The position numbers were made by a program, and so were the translations under genes. From the NCBI RefSeq assembly GCF_032884065.1, contig NC_088880.1:31089298-31153297 (forward strand): a stretch of 64,000 bases of DNA, in the 5' to 3' direction. Each line of letters begins with the position of its first letter. Within the stretch, counting starts at the first letter, position 1. Source of the stretch: Artemia franciscana. Taxonomy: Eukaryota > Arthropoda > Branchiopoda > Anostraca > Artemiidae. The notes under the pieces were generated by a model that was given only the letters and a program-made list of their open reading frames with translations, did no database searches and was not told where the DNA came from. Shown here piece after piece: positions 46,040 through 57,574 of this stretch.

Positions 46040-46390
46040 TTGAAACTTAATATAAGGCAATTGTGAGACCTGTTCTTGACTTTGGAGCCTGCCCTGTTGT
46101 TTCTTTTTACAAAAGTGATATGCAGCTGTTTAAGGTGTGCAAAAGCAGGGCCAAGTGCATCTCTTGACTTAGTGAGAAACCATCTACTGAAAGGCTATCT
46201 ACACTAAAACTCTCTTCTCAGACCATCCAACACAGGTGCAGTGACATGCTACTCACATATAAATATGTTGACCAACCTCAAAATAAGCTCTTTACTCAGC
46301 CCTGAGTTTGTGTGAGAATCAGACAAAACTTTTTTAGACAAAAATATCCTCAATGATAGGAACTATTTGAGTGAAGAGAAACTTCAGTAT
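46040..46390 (+). pseudogene. CR1-like LINE C-terminal fragment
   Basis: The + strand gives YKAIVRPVLDFGACPVVSFY, then SRAKCIS, SEKPSTERLSTLKLSS, and CSDMLLTYKYVDQPQNKLFT. These are the ordered blocks after the reverse transcriptase in CR1-like LINEs, with two stops. It ends at a TA microsatellite. Confidence 0.75.
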
Positions 46391-46396
46391 ACATAT

Positions 46397-46399
<3 letters not shown>

Positions 46400-46460
<61 letters not shown>
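46400..46460. repeat. (TA)n microsatellite, about 30 units
   Basis: Uninterrupted alternating TA, directly after the LINE fragment and before an oppositely oriented LINE fragment. Confidence 0.95.
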
Positions 46461-46463
<3 letters not shown>

Positions 46464-46533
46464 TACAGCTGGGAGTAATCTAAGGATTTTTCATTATACA
46501 GCTCTGGAAGATGACTTGAGTTGTATACAAGGT

Positions 46534-47110
46534 TCATTTGTGACCAGGTACTATTTCAAGTTCAGTAGCATACAAATTGAGTTCACACTCTCTAGAGGAC
46601 CACTCAGCATTTAGCCTTAGTTTTAAAACATCAATGGATTCAGCAGTAATTATTTCATAAGCTAGTTTTTTCCAACTGTTGACAATATATGATGAAAAGA
46701 ATTGAGTGTGGACACTATATATTGTAGACTTCTTGACAACTTTCAGGTGATGACCTCTAGTTCTTGAGTTGGTACCTACAGTAGGGAATAATAGAGGGAG
46801 AGTGTTAGTCCTCAATAACTTATAGACTAAAATGGCCTTGAGGCCAAAGTGGAGCTCCTTAAGAAACTCTACTCAGAACATCTTTAGAGGAAGAAAGAAT
46901 ACTATTACCAGAATCATCAAATAACTGAACACATTAAGATTGCAAATAAAGAAGCTCAAGGATCTAGAGCAGGGATTTCTCTTCAAGTTTGACTGCACAT
47001 ACTTTAATTGCGAGTTGCTTGTGACACACTTTGTCAAAAGCTTCAGAAAAGTCAAGTGGAACCATGCCATGCAAATTCAACAAAAACCAATTGACTGCCT
47101 AGAAAACGAT
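46534..47110 (-). pseudogene. CR1-like LINE fragments, - strand
   Basis: At 46534-46815 the frame carries a 93-residue C-terminal block including RTRGHHLKVVKK and FFSSYIVNSWKKLAYEIITA. At 47070-46960, in another frame, VPLDFSEAFDKVCHKQLAIK is the first catalytic reverse-transcriptase block. The parts between are missing, so the copy has an internal deletion. Confidence 0.7.
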
Positions 47111-47964
47111 TTATTGTATAGACCCTTACAAAACATAATTTTTGGTCTAAAACTATGTTATAAAATATTTCCATCAGTAAGCCAAGTAATTCCAGTGGAT
47201 CTACTGAGAAAGAAATTGTTGGGAAATCATGGTCTTTTTTTCCAAAATGTCTGAAGCAGCTGAAATATGTTGTTAATACATGTTTCCATGAAATTGCAAG
47301 TTTGTACTAAGCTTATTTAAAACTAGACCTCTTTCTCTTATTCTTAAAACCCCTGTAACGATTCATAAAACCAAGGATATGAAGGAATGAAACAATTTTT
47401 AATACTAGATTTGAACACTTTGCTGCTTTGCAACATGTACTTTTAATATACAAACTTTTTGTATTTTTTACCTAATTTAATTTTATTTTTGTAAGCTACA
47501 GGGCAGTCCTGGTAAGTGGTCATCCTTTACAAGGCTGGAATATTGAAGTGTCACACGTTTTAGAGATATTAGACTTAACTTAAATATGTATATTGCATAG
47601 CAGTATTACTATGCTGCTGATCTCTACACATTTTAGCTTGCTGTCTACTTTTGGGTTCTTTACTCTCTTTCTGTTGTAGTACATTTTCAAATGGAACTCA
47701 ACTGGATCAAAGCATACCAAATTGCCTCCAAAAAGCAAGAAAAACATAGTTTTGAAATTAACTTTCAAGTTGAATAGGTTTTAGACAGGTTTCCATATAA
47801 AAGACTTCAAATTTGGTCCCAGCTTTTTATTTTTTTCCAAATGCATGAAATAAATACAGACAAACAACTCTGGTATAATCAAAGTAATAGTTCAGACATC
47901 TCTTAAGGAAGTTTGTCTTGTTCCATTCTTCATAAATATCATATTCTCAATAGAAGAAGATGCA
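47111..47964. other. Intergenic DNA, nothing recognised
   Basis: AT-rich with short frames and no splice-bounded exon. Confidence 0.4.
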
Positions 47965-48396
47965 ATGGAAAAAATCAAAGGTCTCCTCAGATCTGATAGT
48001 GTGCAATCTCACAGAAGAAAAAAAGCACTGGGCAAAGTCCACTGTTCAGAAACTGATCACAAAGAAACAATAGAAATCAGCAACATCTTTGCTCTTCTTT
48101 CTTGTATTGTTGGCTATACCAAGATAGCAATAAAACTGATGGTTGAAGTTAACTTAAATTCTTTCACTAACAAATTAGATGCTGCAATACCAGCCCTAGA
48201 TATAGGGTTATCAAACAGCAAATGTAGAACTAGACTTTTTAGCCAACTGGAGAAATTAATTTCTAAGAAAGTGAATGAAACAGAAAGAGTAGAATACAAA
48301 GTCAAAAGTTCACTGCAAGCTAGAATTATAAGTGTCAAGTATAATCATGGACTCAGGGAAGAAAAACTTTCAGACTCAAAAGCTGAAGCAATTTGA
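47965..48396 (+). CDS. Hypothetical 143-residue ORF
   Basis: ATG at 47965 to TGA at 48394-48396, one of the longest clean frames in the window. The N-terminus is basic (SVQSHRRKKALGKV). The middle has ALLSCIVGYTKIAIKLMVEV, mildly hydrophobic. The C-terminal part (LFSQLEKLISKKVNETERVE) is amphipathic and could form a coiled coil. I recognise no family. It ends 39 bases before a sequence that looks like the left end of a DNA transposon (48435). It could be an exon, a retroelement ORF1 piece, or chance. Confidence 0.3.
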   Translation: MEKIKGLLRSDSVQSHRRKKALGKVHCSETDHKETIEISNIFALLSCIVGYTKIAIKLMVEVNLNSFTNKLDAAIPALDIGLSNSKCRTRLFSQLEKLISKKVNETERVEYKVKSSLQARIISVKYNHGLREEKLSDSKAEAI

Positions 48397-48434
48397 ACTA
48401 GGGTCATTTCAGGCAAAAATCAATTTTACAATAA

Positions 48435-48462
48435 GGGTCATTCCATGTCAAATCACCCAGCA
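48435..48462 (+). repeat. Transposon-end-like sequence left of the transposase relic
   Basis: GGGTCATTCCATGTCAAATC followed by ACCCAGCA resembles terminal sequences of DNA elements I know from invertebrate genomes. No matching inverted copy is visible to the right of the transposase relic, so the right end is probably lost or beyond recognition. Confidence 0.35.
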
Positions 48463-49020
48463 AATAATTAATTTGAAACCCACCTCTTTAGATTTTGATG
48501 AAACTTGGCACAATTATTGCATTTGCTATCCTATTGATAAATACCAAATTTTACTTCTCTATCTCTTATAGTTTTTTTTTCTACAAATTCTTTAATTTTC
48601 TTAATTTAACGTGATTTTAGGCCTTGAATTTTGCATCTTGCAATGTAACTTGTAGCTTAAAAAATTAATATCTTGAAAACTATTTGAGATATCACCATGA
48701 AACTTTGCATAATATTTAATTAATATATTTAAAATAAAGAAAAAATACATTCACTAACCTATCTCAACTCCAAAAAATAATAAAAATATTATAATCAGAA
48801 ATTTTTTTTTATTTGTAAACCATTGTCAGGATTTACTAAAATTGCAATATCTCAGGTCTCAGACCTGGTAGAGTGTTCATATTTTTTTTTAAATACTCCT
48901 AGATACATAGGCTAACAGATAAACAAAAAAGATGTATGGCTTTTTCAGATTATTATTCGATCTTTTTCAAAAATTATTTGATTCTTTTATTATCTACTAT
49001 TTTCTCAGGTAAGGAACTCT
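48463..49020. other. AT-rich leader between the putative end and the coding relic
   Basis: Holds degenerate internal repeats around 'GATGAAACTTGGCAC' (48498) and 'CATGAAACTTTGCAT' (48695). No coding content. Confidence 0.4.
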
Positions 49021-49047
49021 TTTCCAACCTGTCGGCATATATCCCAT

Positions 49048-50957
49048 TTGTGGAACTCCTTTCCACCATGTCAGCCCTTAACTCCCCTTCCAAAAAACCT
49101 TACACCTTCCAAAAAATTACGATCTGTATCAGAATTAACCGAGGAAGAAAAAGAATTAATTCAACTTAGATCTGGAATCGATTTAATTGAATTTAAAAAT
49201 GTTTGTTCCCATCACAGCTACTACTTTCTGAGTGTGTTTGAAAAATATCAAACAGTATGCATAGATCCATTAAAAAAACACAAAAAGCCAATAAAAAGTC
49301 ACTAAGAAATGTATCTTTAAGTTTTTCAAAACAATTGTGTGAAAAAAATATTTTTATTAAACCTGGACAAAAGATATGCCCTTCATGTCGAAACTTATGT
49401 GAAGAAAAAACTAAAATCACTGAAAATGAATCTGATAACGAACTAATGATTGAATTGGATTCGTTTGAATCTAGAAATGTCTCCCTTTCACAAACAAATG
49501 CAGCCTTAGATGATTTGGGTTTAACTCCAATTAAACTTCATAATTTGCCATCACATAGTAAGGGATTGTATTGCAAAAGAAAAGTTGAAAAAGTAACAAA
49601 AGAAGTAAAGAAAAAAATCTCCAAAGCTCTAGGTTATGACATTGAAATATCAGAAGATGAAAAAGAAGACGAAAGAAATTTTATCGAAAAAGCAGAAGAT
49701 TTTGATAGGCTCGTGGGCCTTTTAAAAGAAAAACTTATGTCTGTTGGGAGATCCCAAAAAGTCCAGATTCTCACTTTGGAGCCAGAAAAAAGTTGCTACA
49801 GAATTTCAGGTGACTGAATATATGGTAAAACAAGCAAGAAAACTTAAACGAGAGAAAGGTATCCTAGCTATCCCTGACCCTAAAAAAGGTAACACACTCT
49901 CCGAAACACAGTTAAACCTGTCACAGACTTTTACCAAAGTGATGAGAATTCCAGAGTTTTACCTGGAGCAAAAGATAAAGTGAGCATTAAAAAAAAAATA
50001 TTTATAGGCAAAAAAGACTTATTCTCAGTAATTTGATAGAGCTTTACTCTTGTTTTAAATGGGAATGCCCCGACTTGAAAATAGGATTCTCGAAATTTTG
50101 CAGTTTAAGACCAAAGTGGTGTGTCCTTGCTGGGTCAGCAGGTACCCATACGGTATGTGTATGCAGCATAAAGTTACAAAGATTTGATCAAGATGTTGGT
50201 TTGTAATGTTGAAAACAGTGAGTGTATGCTACGCCATTGTGACAACTGTCCATCTGATGATGCCCTGATTGAATACTTAACTGCAAAATTGAGTGAAGAT
50301 TATGATTTAGAAGAAAAAATAATCATAAGCCAATGGGTTAATACTGACAGGACAGAAATAGTTAAGCAATCAATCAGCGTTGAAGGCTTTATTAATTTAC
50401 TGAACAAATCTGTAGAAAACCTAATCCCACATCCATATATTACAAAATCAAAGTCTAAAACTTTCAAAAAAATGAAAAAAGATCCGCCTTTGAATACAGC
50501 AATTGTAGTAATGGATGTTAGTGAAAATTATTCTTACACCATTCAAAATGAAATTCAAAGTTATCACTAGAACAGAGGTGGATGCACAATTCATCCAGCT
50601 TGACTCTGCTTGAGAAAGGATGATAAAGTTTTAATTTCCAACCATTGTTCTTGGTCACTAAACCAAGTTCATTATTTCACTGACGGCTGTGCTGGTCAAT
50701 ACAAAAATAGAAATAGTTTCAAAAACCTAACAAACCAACATGAAGAATTTGGAAGGAAAGCTGAACATTCATTCTTTGCAACAAGCCACTGGAAATCAAT
50801 ATGTGATGGCTTGGGAGGAACTGTAAAGAGAATTTTGAGAAAAGCCAGCCTTCAACTTTCAGATGAAAATCAAATCAAGACAGCAACTGCAGTTTATGAC
50901 TTCTGTAAAGTCAACATTGAAAGAATAAACTTTCACTTTATTGACAAAAAATGCTGA
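49048..50957 (+). pseudogene. Transposase-like gene of an unnamed family, broken
   Basis: Successive + strand frames form one protein. Blocks: an acidic lead (SELTEEEKELIQLRSGIDLI); a putative zinc-binding part with VCSHH, QTVCIDP and PGQKICPSCRNLC (49200-49400); an acidic linker; a basic helical part TEFQVTEYMVKQARKLKREK (49800-49860); CVLAG...THTVCVC (50125-50165); CMLRHCDNCP (50230); VVMDVSENYSYTIQNE (50510-50550); VHYFTDGCAGQYKN (50670-50710); and SHWKSICDGLGGTVKR (50785-50830). The acidic residues in SENY, TDG and CDG blocks suggest an RNase H-like DDE fold. Frameshifts occur near 49291 and 49775, stops near 50000-50100 and at 50568, and about 30 residues appear missing before VHYFTDG. 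I recall homologous uncharacterised proteins in cnidarians and insects, but cannot name a superfamily. Confidence 0.6.
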
Positions 50958-50984
50958 AGCTTTCAGATTGGAGTCAGCGTCACG

Positions 50985-51030
50985 ATGAACTTAGATTTCC
51001 TTGTTTATAAACAAGGAAATCTAAGTTCAT
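50985..51030. repeat. 46-bp perfect palindrome
   Basis: ATGAACTTAGATTTCCTTGT leads into a TTATAA centre and the exact complement follows with no spacer. It starts 28 bases after the stop of the transposase relic. Confidence 0.97.
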
Positions 51031-51707
51031 AGTTTCAAACTAAAATTGTAGTTTAGAACTGGTAAAACAAGTATCCACACATAGAATATAATTTTGAGAA
51101 GGATTTAGCTTACTCCCTTACCTGTCTGTAGTTTCCAATTGGACCTGGCCATAAATATAGAAACAAAAATAACAGGAACTAGAAACTGGCACAAAATACA
51201 AAGCAATGCTTGAATGTTCATCACCAACTTTCAATCAAATGGTCACAGAGCTTCTGTTGGTGATCTTAATTGTTCTGTAGAGAGAGGAAGATTATTACTA
51301 AGCCTGGTTATCAAGGAGAAAGTACTGAAAAATATGGAGTCTAAAAAAGAAGGGAAGAGATGGTGTTGCAATATATACATATGTCATTTTCTGGGTCCTG
51401 TCCAGTTTTTTTGTAATGGGTTATAAATAAAATGATGCTATAAAAGAAAACATCAATTTTCTATAGGGTATAAATCTACAATAGTGTCAACTATGTTGGC
51501 CAACATGAGAACCAAATGGTATTTAACTTTTTTTAAACCTCAACCTTATTTCAATTCAAATTCTACTTTAGAATAGTTTACTTGTAAATCCTAATTATAG
51601 TAATTCACTAACTTTCTTTAATGCCTCAGAGAAGTTGTGAAATTCTAAATCCTTTTTGTAGTAATAAAGTGGCCAACAAGATTGGAGTCCTTTGCATTTG
51701 TTTGTGA
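51031..51707. other. Intergenic DNA, nothing recognised
   Basis: No coding signal. No inverted copy of the 48435 end was found here. Confidence 0.4.
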
Positions 51708-54700
51708 TTTTTATGGCACTTGGTATTAACCAAGTGACAGATAGCAATTGCAAAATCTGTTGGTCTGTTGGTCTGTCAGTCCTGGTTTTGCTACTTTAGG
51801 CACTTCCAGGTAAGCTAGGACAATGAAATTGGACAGGCGTATCAGGGACCTGACCAGATTAAATTGGAAATAGTCGTTTTCCCGACTTGACCATCTGGGG
51901 GGGGGGAGTGGGGGGCCTGTTAATTCTGAAAAAATAGAAAAATTGAAGTATTTTTAACTTACAAATGGTTGATCAGATCTTTATGAGATTTGATGTTTGG
52001 AAGGATATCGTGTCTCAGAGCTCTTATTTTAAATCCCGACCGGATCTGGTGACATTGGGGGGGGGGGGGGGGGGGGACCTAAAATCTTGGAAAACACTTA
52101 GAGTAGAGGGATTGGGATGAAACTTGGTGGGAAAAATAAGCAAAAGTCCTAGATACATGATTGAAATAGCCGGAACGGATCCGCTCTCTTTGGGGTAGTT
52201 GGGGGGGGGTTAGTTCTGAAAAATTAGAAAAAATGAGGTATTTTTAACTTATGAACAGGTGATCGGATCTCAATGAAATTTGATATTTAGAAGGATACTG
52301 TGTCTCACAGCTTTTTTTAAGTCCCGACCGGATCTGGTGACATTGGGGGGAGTTTGGGGTGGGGAACCCCAAACTTGGTATTAACCAAGTGACATATAGC
52401 AATTGCAAATTCTGTTGGTCTGTTGGTCTGTCAGTCCTGGTTTTGCTACTTTAGGCACTTCCAGGTAAGCTAGGACAATGAAATTGGGCAGGCGTATCAG
52501 GGACCTGACCAGATTAAATTAGAATCTATTTTAAATCCCGTACAGATCTGGTGACATTGTGGGGGGGGGAGTTGGGAGGGGGAAACCTAAAACCTGGAAA
52601 ACACTTAGAGTTGAGGGATCAGGATGAAACTTGGTGGGGAAAATAAGCACAAGTCCTAGATACATGATTGACATAACCGGAACAGATCCGCTCTCTTTGA
52701 GGTGGGGAGGGGGGGGGGGGGTAATTCCGAAAAACTAGAAAAAATGAGGAATATTTAACTTACAAATGGGTGATTGAATCTCAATGAAATTTGATATTTA
52801 GAAGGATATCGTGTCTCAGAGCTATTATTTTAAATCCCGACCAGGTCTGGTGACATAAGGGGGGGAGTTGGGAGGGGGAAACCTAAAATCTTGGAAAAAC
52901 ACTTAGAGTAGAGGGATCAGGATTAAACTTGGTGGGAAAAATAAGCACAAGTCCTAGATACATGATTGACATAACCGGAATGGACCTGATCTCTTTGGGG
53001 TAGTTGGGGGGGGGGAGGGGGTTAATTCTGAAAAATTAGAAAACATTAGGTATTTTTAACTTATGAACTGGTGATTGAATCTCAATGAAATTTGATATTT
53101 AGAAGGATGTCGTGTCTCACAGCTCTTATTTTAAATCCCGAACAGATGTGGTGACATTGGGGGGGGGAGGGGGAAACCTAAAACTTGGAAAACACTTAGA
53201 GTGGAGGGATTGGGATGAAACTTGGTGGGAAAAATAAGCACAAGTCCTAGATACATGATTGACATAACCTGAACGGATTCGTTCTTTTGGGGTAGTTGGG
53301 GGGCGGGGTTAATTCAGAAAAATTAAAAAAATGAAGTACTTTTAACTTACAAAGGAGTGATTGGATCTTCATGAAGCTTCACATTTAGAAGGACCTCGTG
53401 ACTCAATTCTCTTATTTTAAATCTCAACTGGATCCAGCGTAATTGGGGGGGGGCAGTTGAGGGGAACCGAAAATCTTAGAAAATACTTAAAGCAGTGAGA
53501 TCAGGATGAAACTGGATGGGAAGAATAAGAACCTGTCTAAGACACTTGACTGACATAATAGGACCGGATCTGCTCTCTTTGGTTGAGTTGGGGAGGTTAA
53601 TTCTGAAAATTGAGGTATTTTCAACTTATGAAAGGGCGACTAGATCTTAATGAAATTTGATATTTAGAAGGGTCTTGCGCTTTAAAGCTCTAATTTTAAA
53701 TCCCGACCAGATCCTGTGACATTGGCGGGAGTTGGAGGCAGAAACTGGAAATCTTGGAAAACGTGAAAATTGGAGTATGTTTATTTTACGAATAGGTGAT
53801 CGGATCTAAATGAAATTTGATATTTAGAAGGAATTCATGTCTCAGAGCTCTTATTTCAAATCCCGACCAGATCTTTTGACATTGGGGGGAGTTGGAGGGG
53901 GAAATATTGGAAAACACTTGGAGTGGAGGAATCAGGATGAAGCTTGGTGGATAGAATAAGCAAATGTCCTTGATACATGATTGACGGAACCGTACTGGAT
54001 TCGCTCTCTTTGGGGGAGTTGAGGGGAGGGGTTCAGTGATTTGGCGAGTTTGGTGCTTCTGGACGTGCTAAGACAATGAAAATTGGTAGGCGTGTCAGGG
54101 AGCTGCACAAATTGACTTGATAAAGTCGTTTTCCCAGATTCAACCATATGGGCGGCTAAAGGGAGAGGTAAAATTAGAAAAATTAGGTGTTTATAACATA
54201 CGAATGGGTGATCGGATCTTAATGAATTTTGATATTTAGAAGGACATCAAGACTCAGAGCTCTTATTTTAAATCCTGACCGGCATTAAGCCTCTTATTTT
54301 CCTTTTAAATCAATCTATTGATTCATAGAATTTTGCTAGAGCTCATACCATATGATCTCTTGGCTCTTAGCTCTTCTTGCCTCGTCACAAGTGCCATATG
54401 CGCTCTTAGCTCTTGTTCTTCATTGTGAATTTATTTTTGACTTGTTAAAAATATTAGACTACAGATGGCTGTGAAAGAATTTCAGAATTGTTGAATATCC
54501 ATTATTATTTAAAAATGATTTAAATTTAAATGATTTAATTCCCCGTCTCTCTTTGGGGGAGTTGGGGGCAGGGGTTCAGTGATTTGGCGAGTCAGGTGCT
54601 TCTGGACGTGCTAGGACGATGAGAATTGGTAGGCGTGTCAGGGACCAGCACAAATTGACTTGATAAAGTCGTTTTCCCAGATTTGACCATCTGGGGGGCT

Positions 54701-55075
54701 AAAGGGAGAGGAAAAATTAGAAAAAATTAGGTATTTATAACTTTCGAGTGGGTGATCGGATCTTGTGAATTTGATATTTAGAAGGACATCGAGACTCAGA
54801 GCTCTTATTTTAAATCCTGACCGGCATTAAGCCTCTTATTTTCCTTTTAAATCAATCTATTGATTCATAGAATTTTGTTAGAGCTCATACCATATGATCT
54901 CTTGGCTCTTAGCTCTTCTTGCCTCGTCACAAGTGCTATATGCGCTCTTAGCTCTTGTTCTTCATTGTGGATTTATTTTTTGACTTGTTAAAAATATTAG
55001 ACTACAGATGGCTGTGAAAGAATTTCAGATTGTTGAATATCCATTATTATTTAAAAATAATTTATGTAGGTAAGC
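51708..55075 (+). mobile_element. G-rich mosaic repeat element with terminal hairpin, copy A
   Basis: Begins with CACTTGGTATTAACCAAGTG (hairpin 51717-51736, 8-bp arms) and 'GTCTGTTGGTCTGTCAGTCC'. Then a ~300-bp unit repeats six to eight times with drift: 'GATGAAACTTGGTGGGAAAA', 'TAGATACATGATTGACATAA', G runs of 7-19, 'GAAATTTGATATTTAGAAGG' and 'AGCTCTTATTTTAAATCCCG'. A second start-like block lies at 52374. The right part (54031-55072) is a 542-bp tandem duplication ending in 'GGCATTAAGCCTCTTATTTT' and 'AGAGCTCATACCATATGATC'. There is no coding frame of note. A reverse copy lies at 61722-63646. Confidence 0.8.
54031..55072. repeat. 542-bp tandem duplication inside the G-rich element
   Basis: 'GTTCAGTGATTTGGCGAGT' starts at 54031 and 54573. 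The two units stay in register with a few percent difference up to 'TTGAATATCCATTATTATTT' (about 54510 and 55050). Confidence 0.92.
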
Positions 55076-55239
55076 ACAATGTGATTAATGGACATGCTAC
55101 ATGTTACAAGGTAAAAATCCCATTGTTCAAGTTATTTTTTTTCATTTTTGTGTAAACCTATATATTGGACTATATATAGCCAGATAGACTTATTGAGCTT
55201 CTATTTCCTTTATAGTTAAATGGTAGAAAAACTGTTTTA

Positions 55240-55500
55240 TTAGCCTCATTTCCTGCCTTAACTGTACCAATGTTGTTCTTGTGCATAGCACTAATCCCTT
55301 TATTATATGTGTCTGGTAGGCTATAACATATAAGGATAGAATCTTCACTTAAGCTATTCTGTTGGCTGAATCAAGCACACGTTCATAATTTATGGGTGTA
55401 TGGACTAAAGGGTTCTGATGACTCAGGACTTTTCAACTATTAGCCTTAGAGTGAAAATTTTGCCATTGCATCATCTACCTTTTCTAAAATCACCCTGTTT
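55240..55500 (-). pseudogene. RTE-like LINE reverse-transcriptase fragment
   Basis: The - strand gives INYERVLDSANRIA followed by KILSLYVI and a TTLVQLRQE-like piece. It is a decayed version of the palm block at 35530-35380, with frameshifts. Confidence 0.6.
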
Positions 55501-55540
55501 TTCTCTTTACAATTTATCCCTCAACTAGTTTTTGCTGTAG

Positions 55541-56080
55541 GATATTAGATCTTTTGCAAAGAATAAAAAAAAATAACAAAGTGACATAATACTCACATAT
55601 AAATTTGCCAACCAACCCCAAAATAAACTCTTTACTCAGATACCCAACAAAAGACAAACACAAGATCATTCTAAGGAGCTTCACAAGCCCAGAGTTAACT
55701 GTAGAATTAGGCAAGATCTCTTAAGCCAGAGGTTCATTAATGATTGGAACTGTTTTAAATGAGGAGACAGCACCTTCTGCATCAGCCAAAGTTTTCAAAA
55801 GGGGATTTAACAAGCAATGGAAAGCCAAACCTTCAGGATTAGCTGCCCATCATCTGTGTCTCATACGTTGTGATTAATATGTATGTGTATACAAAAGAGT
55901 TGGGCTAGGATGCTGATGCTGCTTGTTATACCCAGCCAACTTGCATACTGTATCAGAAACTGACGTTGTGTGGTGTTGTCAACTCTTAATTACAGGAGAA
56001 TGGTCCCCTTGATCATATCTATCTGTGGCCACTGTTACCAAGTGGGCCTTAGTTGCATCTATCCTAGCAAACTCTTATTC
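55541..56080 (+). mobile_element. CR1-like LINE, 3' end fragment
   Basis: The blocks 'HTHKYVNQPQNKLFTQIPNK' (in shifted frames), RIRQDLLSQRFINDWNCF and FQKGI-stop-QAMESQ match the end of the CR1-like family. The untranslated tail has 'TTACCAAGTGGGCCTTAGTT' and 'GCATCTATCCTAGCAAACTC', as at 34500-34560. Confidence 0.6.
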
Positions 56081-57254
56081 GAAAGGCGTTTCACTATAAA
56101 CACAGTCAAAACCCCATTTTTATATTGTTTGTAAAATATTTTAACTGCCATCTCAACAATGGAGCCAAACAGTTCCAAGATTGGACCTGATTTTCCTCCA
56201 AAATGCGAATTCAGGTAATTAAAGTAAGGTAAAGAAGCTGAAGTCATGCCTCCTTTATTCTAAAGAAAAGAGTAGATTTTGTTTTATAAGATTATGTGTT
56301 ATTAATCAAGATTTGATAGTTAATACTAATTGTATTTTAAGCAACTTCGGCAAGAAATTGAGACAAATTAGAGCACAAGGAGAATGGTATAATTGCATTA
56401 GAGCTGCTCTTCTAAAGGAAACACAATGATAAGAAAATTAGAGCCGTACTTAACTCTCTAAATGATGGTCTTTTTAAATATAATATTTATTTCTCTTGCA
56501 ATATCCCCCCCCCCTTTTTATTGGTGCTTGAGATAGTCCCATGCTATAAGTTTGAAAATATAATTTGGAATTCAGTGTAATTTAAAAACTGTGTGAAGCT
56601 GAATTAGTTTTGACTATTCTTGCTGTTTTTCACAGAAACCAATGTAGTACTCAGAGATGCAAGCCTTATAGGGTAACATGAGACTTTCTACTCATTGGCA
56701 ACAGGGGCATGAATACAAAAGTATGCTGTATTTGGCTAAAATTGTTCAGTTATGTCAGGGAAAAGCACTTGGATTGATAATGGGAGCTTCTGTGTCTGCA
56801 GGCACATAAGAGCCAAATGTCTTGAATTTGTATTGATTTGTTTTATTTAATTTTTCTTTGGTTGAATTGTGTTTTTTTTTACTATTAAGAATAAGTGGCC
56901 ACCAAAACACCAGACTAGTCTTAACTTTGTTTCTTTTTACTGCAGCCTAGTGGATCTCAAGTAAGTTCAAACTAGTAGATATTTGATATTTTTATATTTT
57001 AGTTGCTAATTAATTTGTACATTAGCACATATTAACTGCAGGTACTTCTAAGTTTATAAAATAGGGAGGTACTAACAGTAGTAGTTAATGGAGGAATGCT
57101 CCTTCTTGAGGTCAACAGATTTTCTGGAGGTTCCTAGCACCTACTTTAGGTGATTTAACTCCTCATATAGGAAGATACCAATTGCTAAGCAACATTTTTT
57201 CTGTACATGCCAATTAGATTAAAAAAAAGAATACAACACTGGACTTTTAAAGTC
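56081..57254. other. Intergenic DNA, nothing recognised
   Basis: AT-rich. Short frames without family resemblance. Confidence 0.4.
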
Positions 57255-57490
57255 ACTACTGGCAGTGCTGATCTTTGTTTTATGGCCTTTCAGCCAGGAA
57301 GTTTAACAGGGGCTTTGGGCCTGTCATTCTATGCATTTGCACACCCTTCCTGTTTAGTAAACAGTGTTTACCTTCTTCAAGTATCTATTTAGAACTGGGT
57401 CAACTCTGGTTGAGTTTACAGAGCCAAGTAAATGATCCAATCCAAATAACCAGCAACACCATGACTTGAACCCTGTCCACATGAACAAGA
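57255..57490 (-). mobile_element. tRNA-derived SINE, - strand copy
   Basis: Read on the - strand: box B-like GGGTTCAAGTCATGG (about 57475-57461), then 'AACCAGAGTTGACCCAGTTC', 'TAAATAGATACTTGAAGAAG' and a C/T-rich end. It matches the SINE at 25917 with much divergence. Confidence 0.75.
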
Positions 57491-57574
57491 GATCTCAAGT
57501 CTAGTGTGTTTGTTGTCATGATGGTGACTAATGAAGTCTAGTGGGCTTGTTGTCATGATGGCGACTAATGAACT

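Noticed and set aside
48435..51707. A complete transposon with both ends
   Set aside because: No inverted copy of the left-end sequence was found to the right of the coding relic, and no target duplication can be defined.
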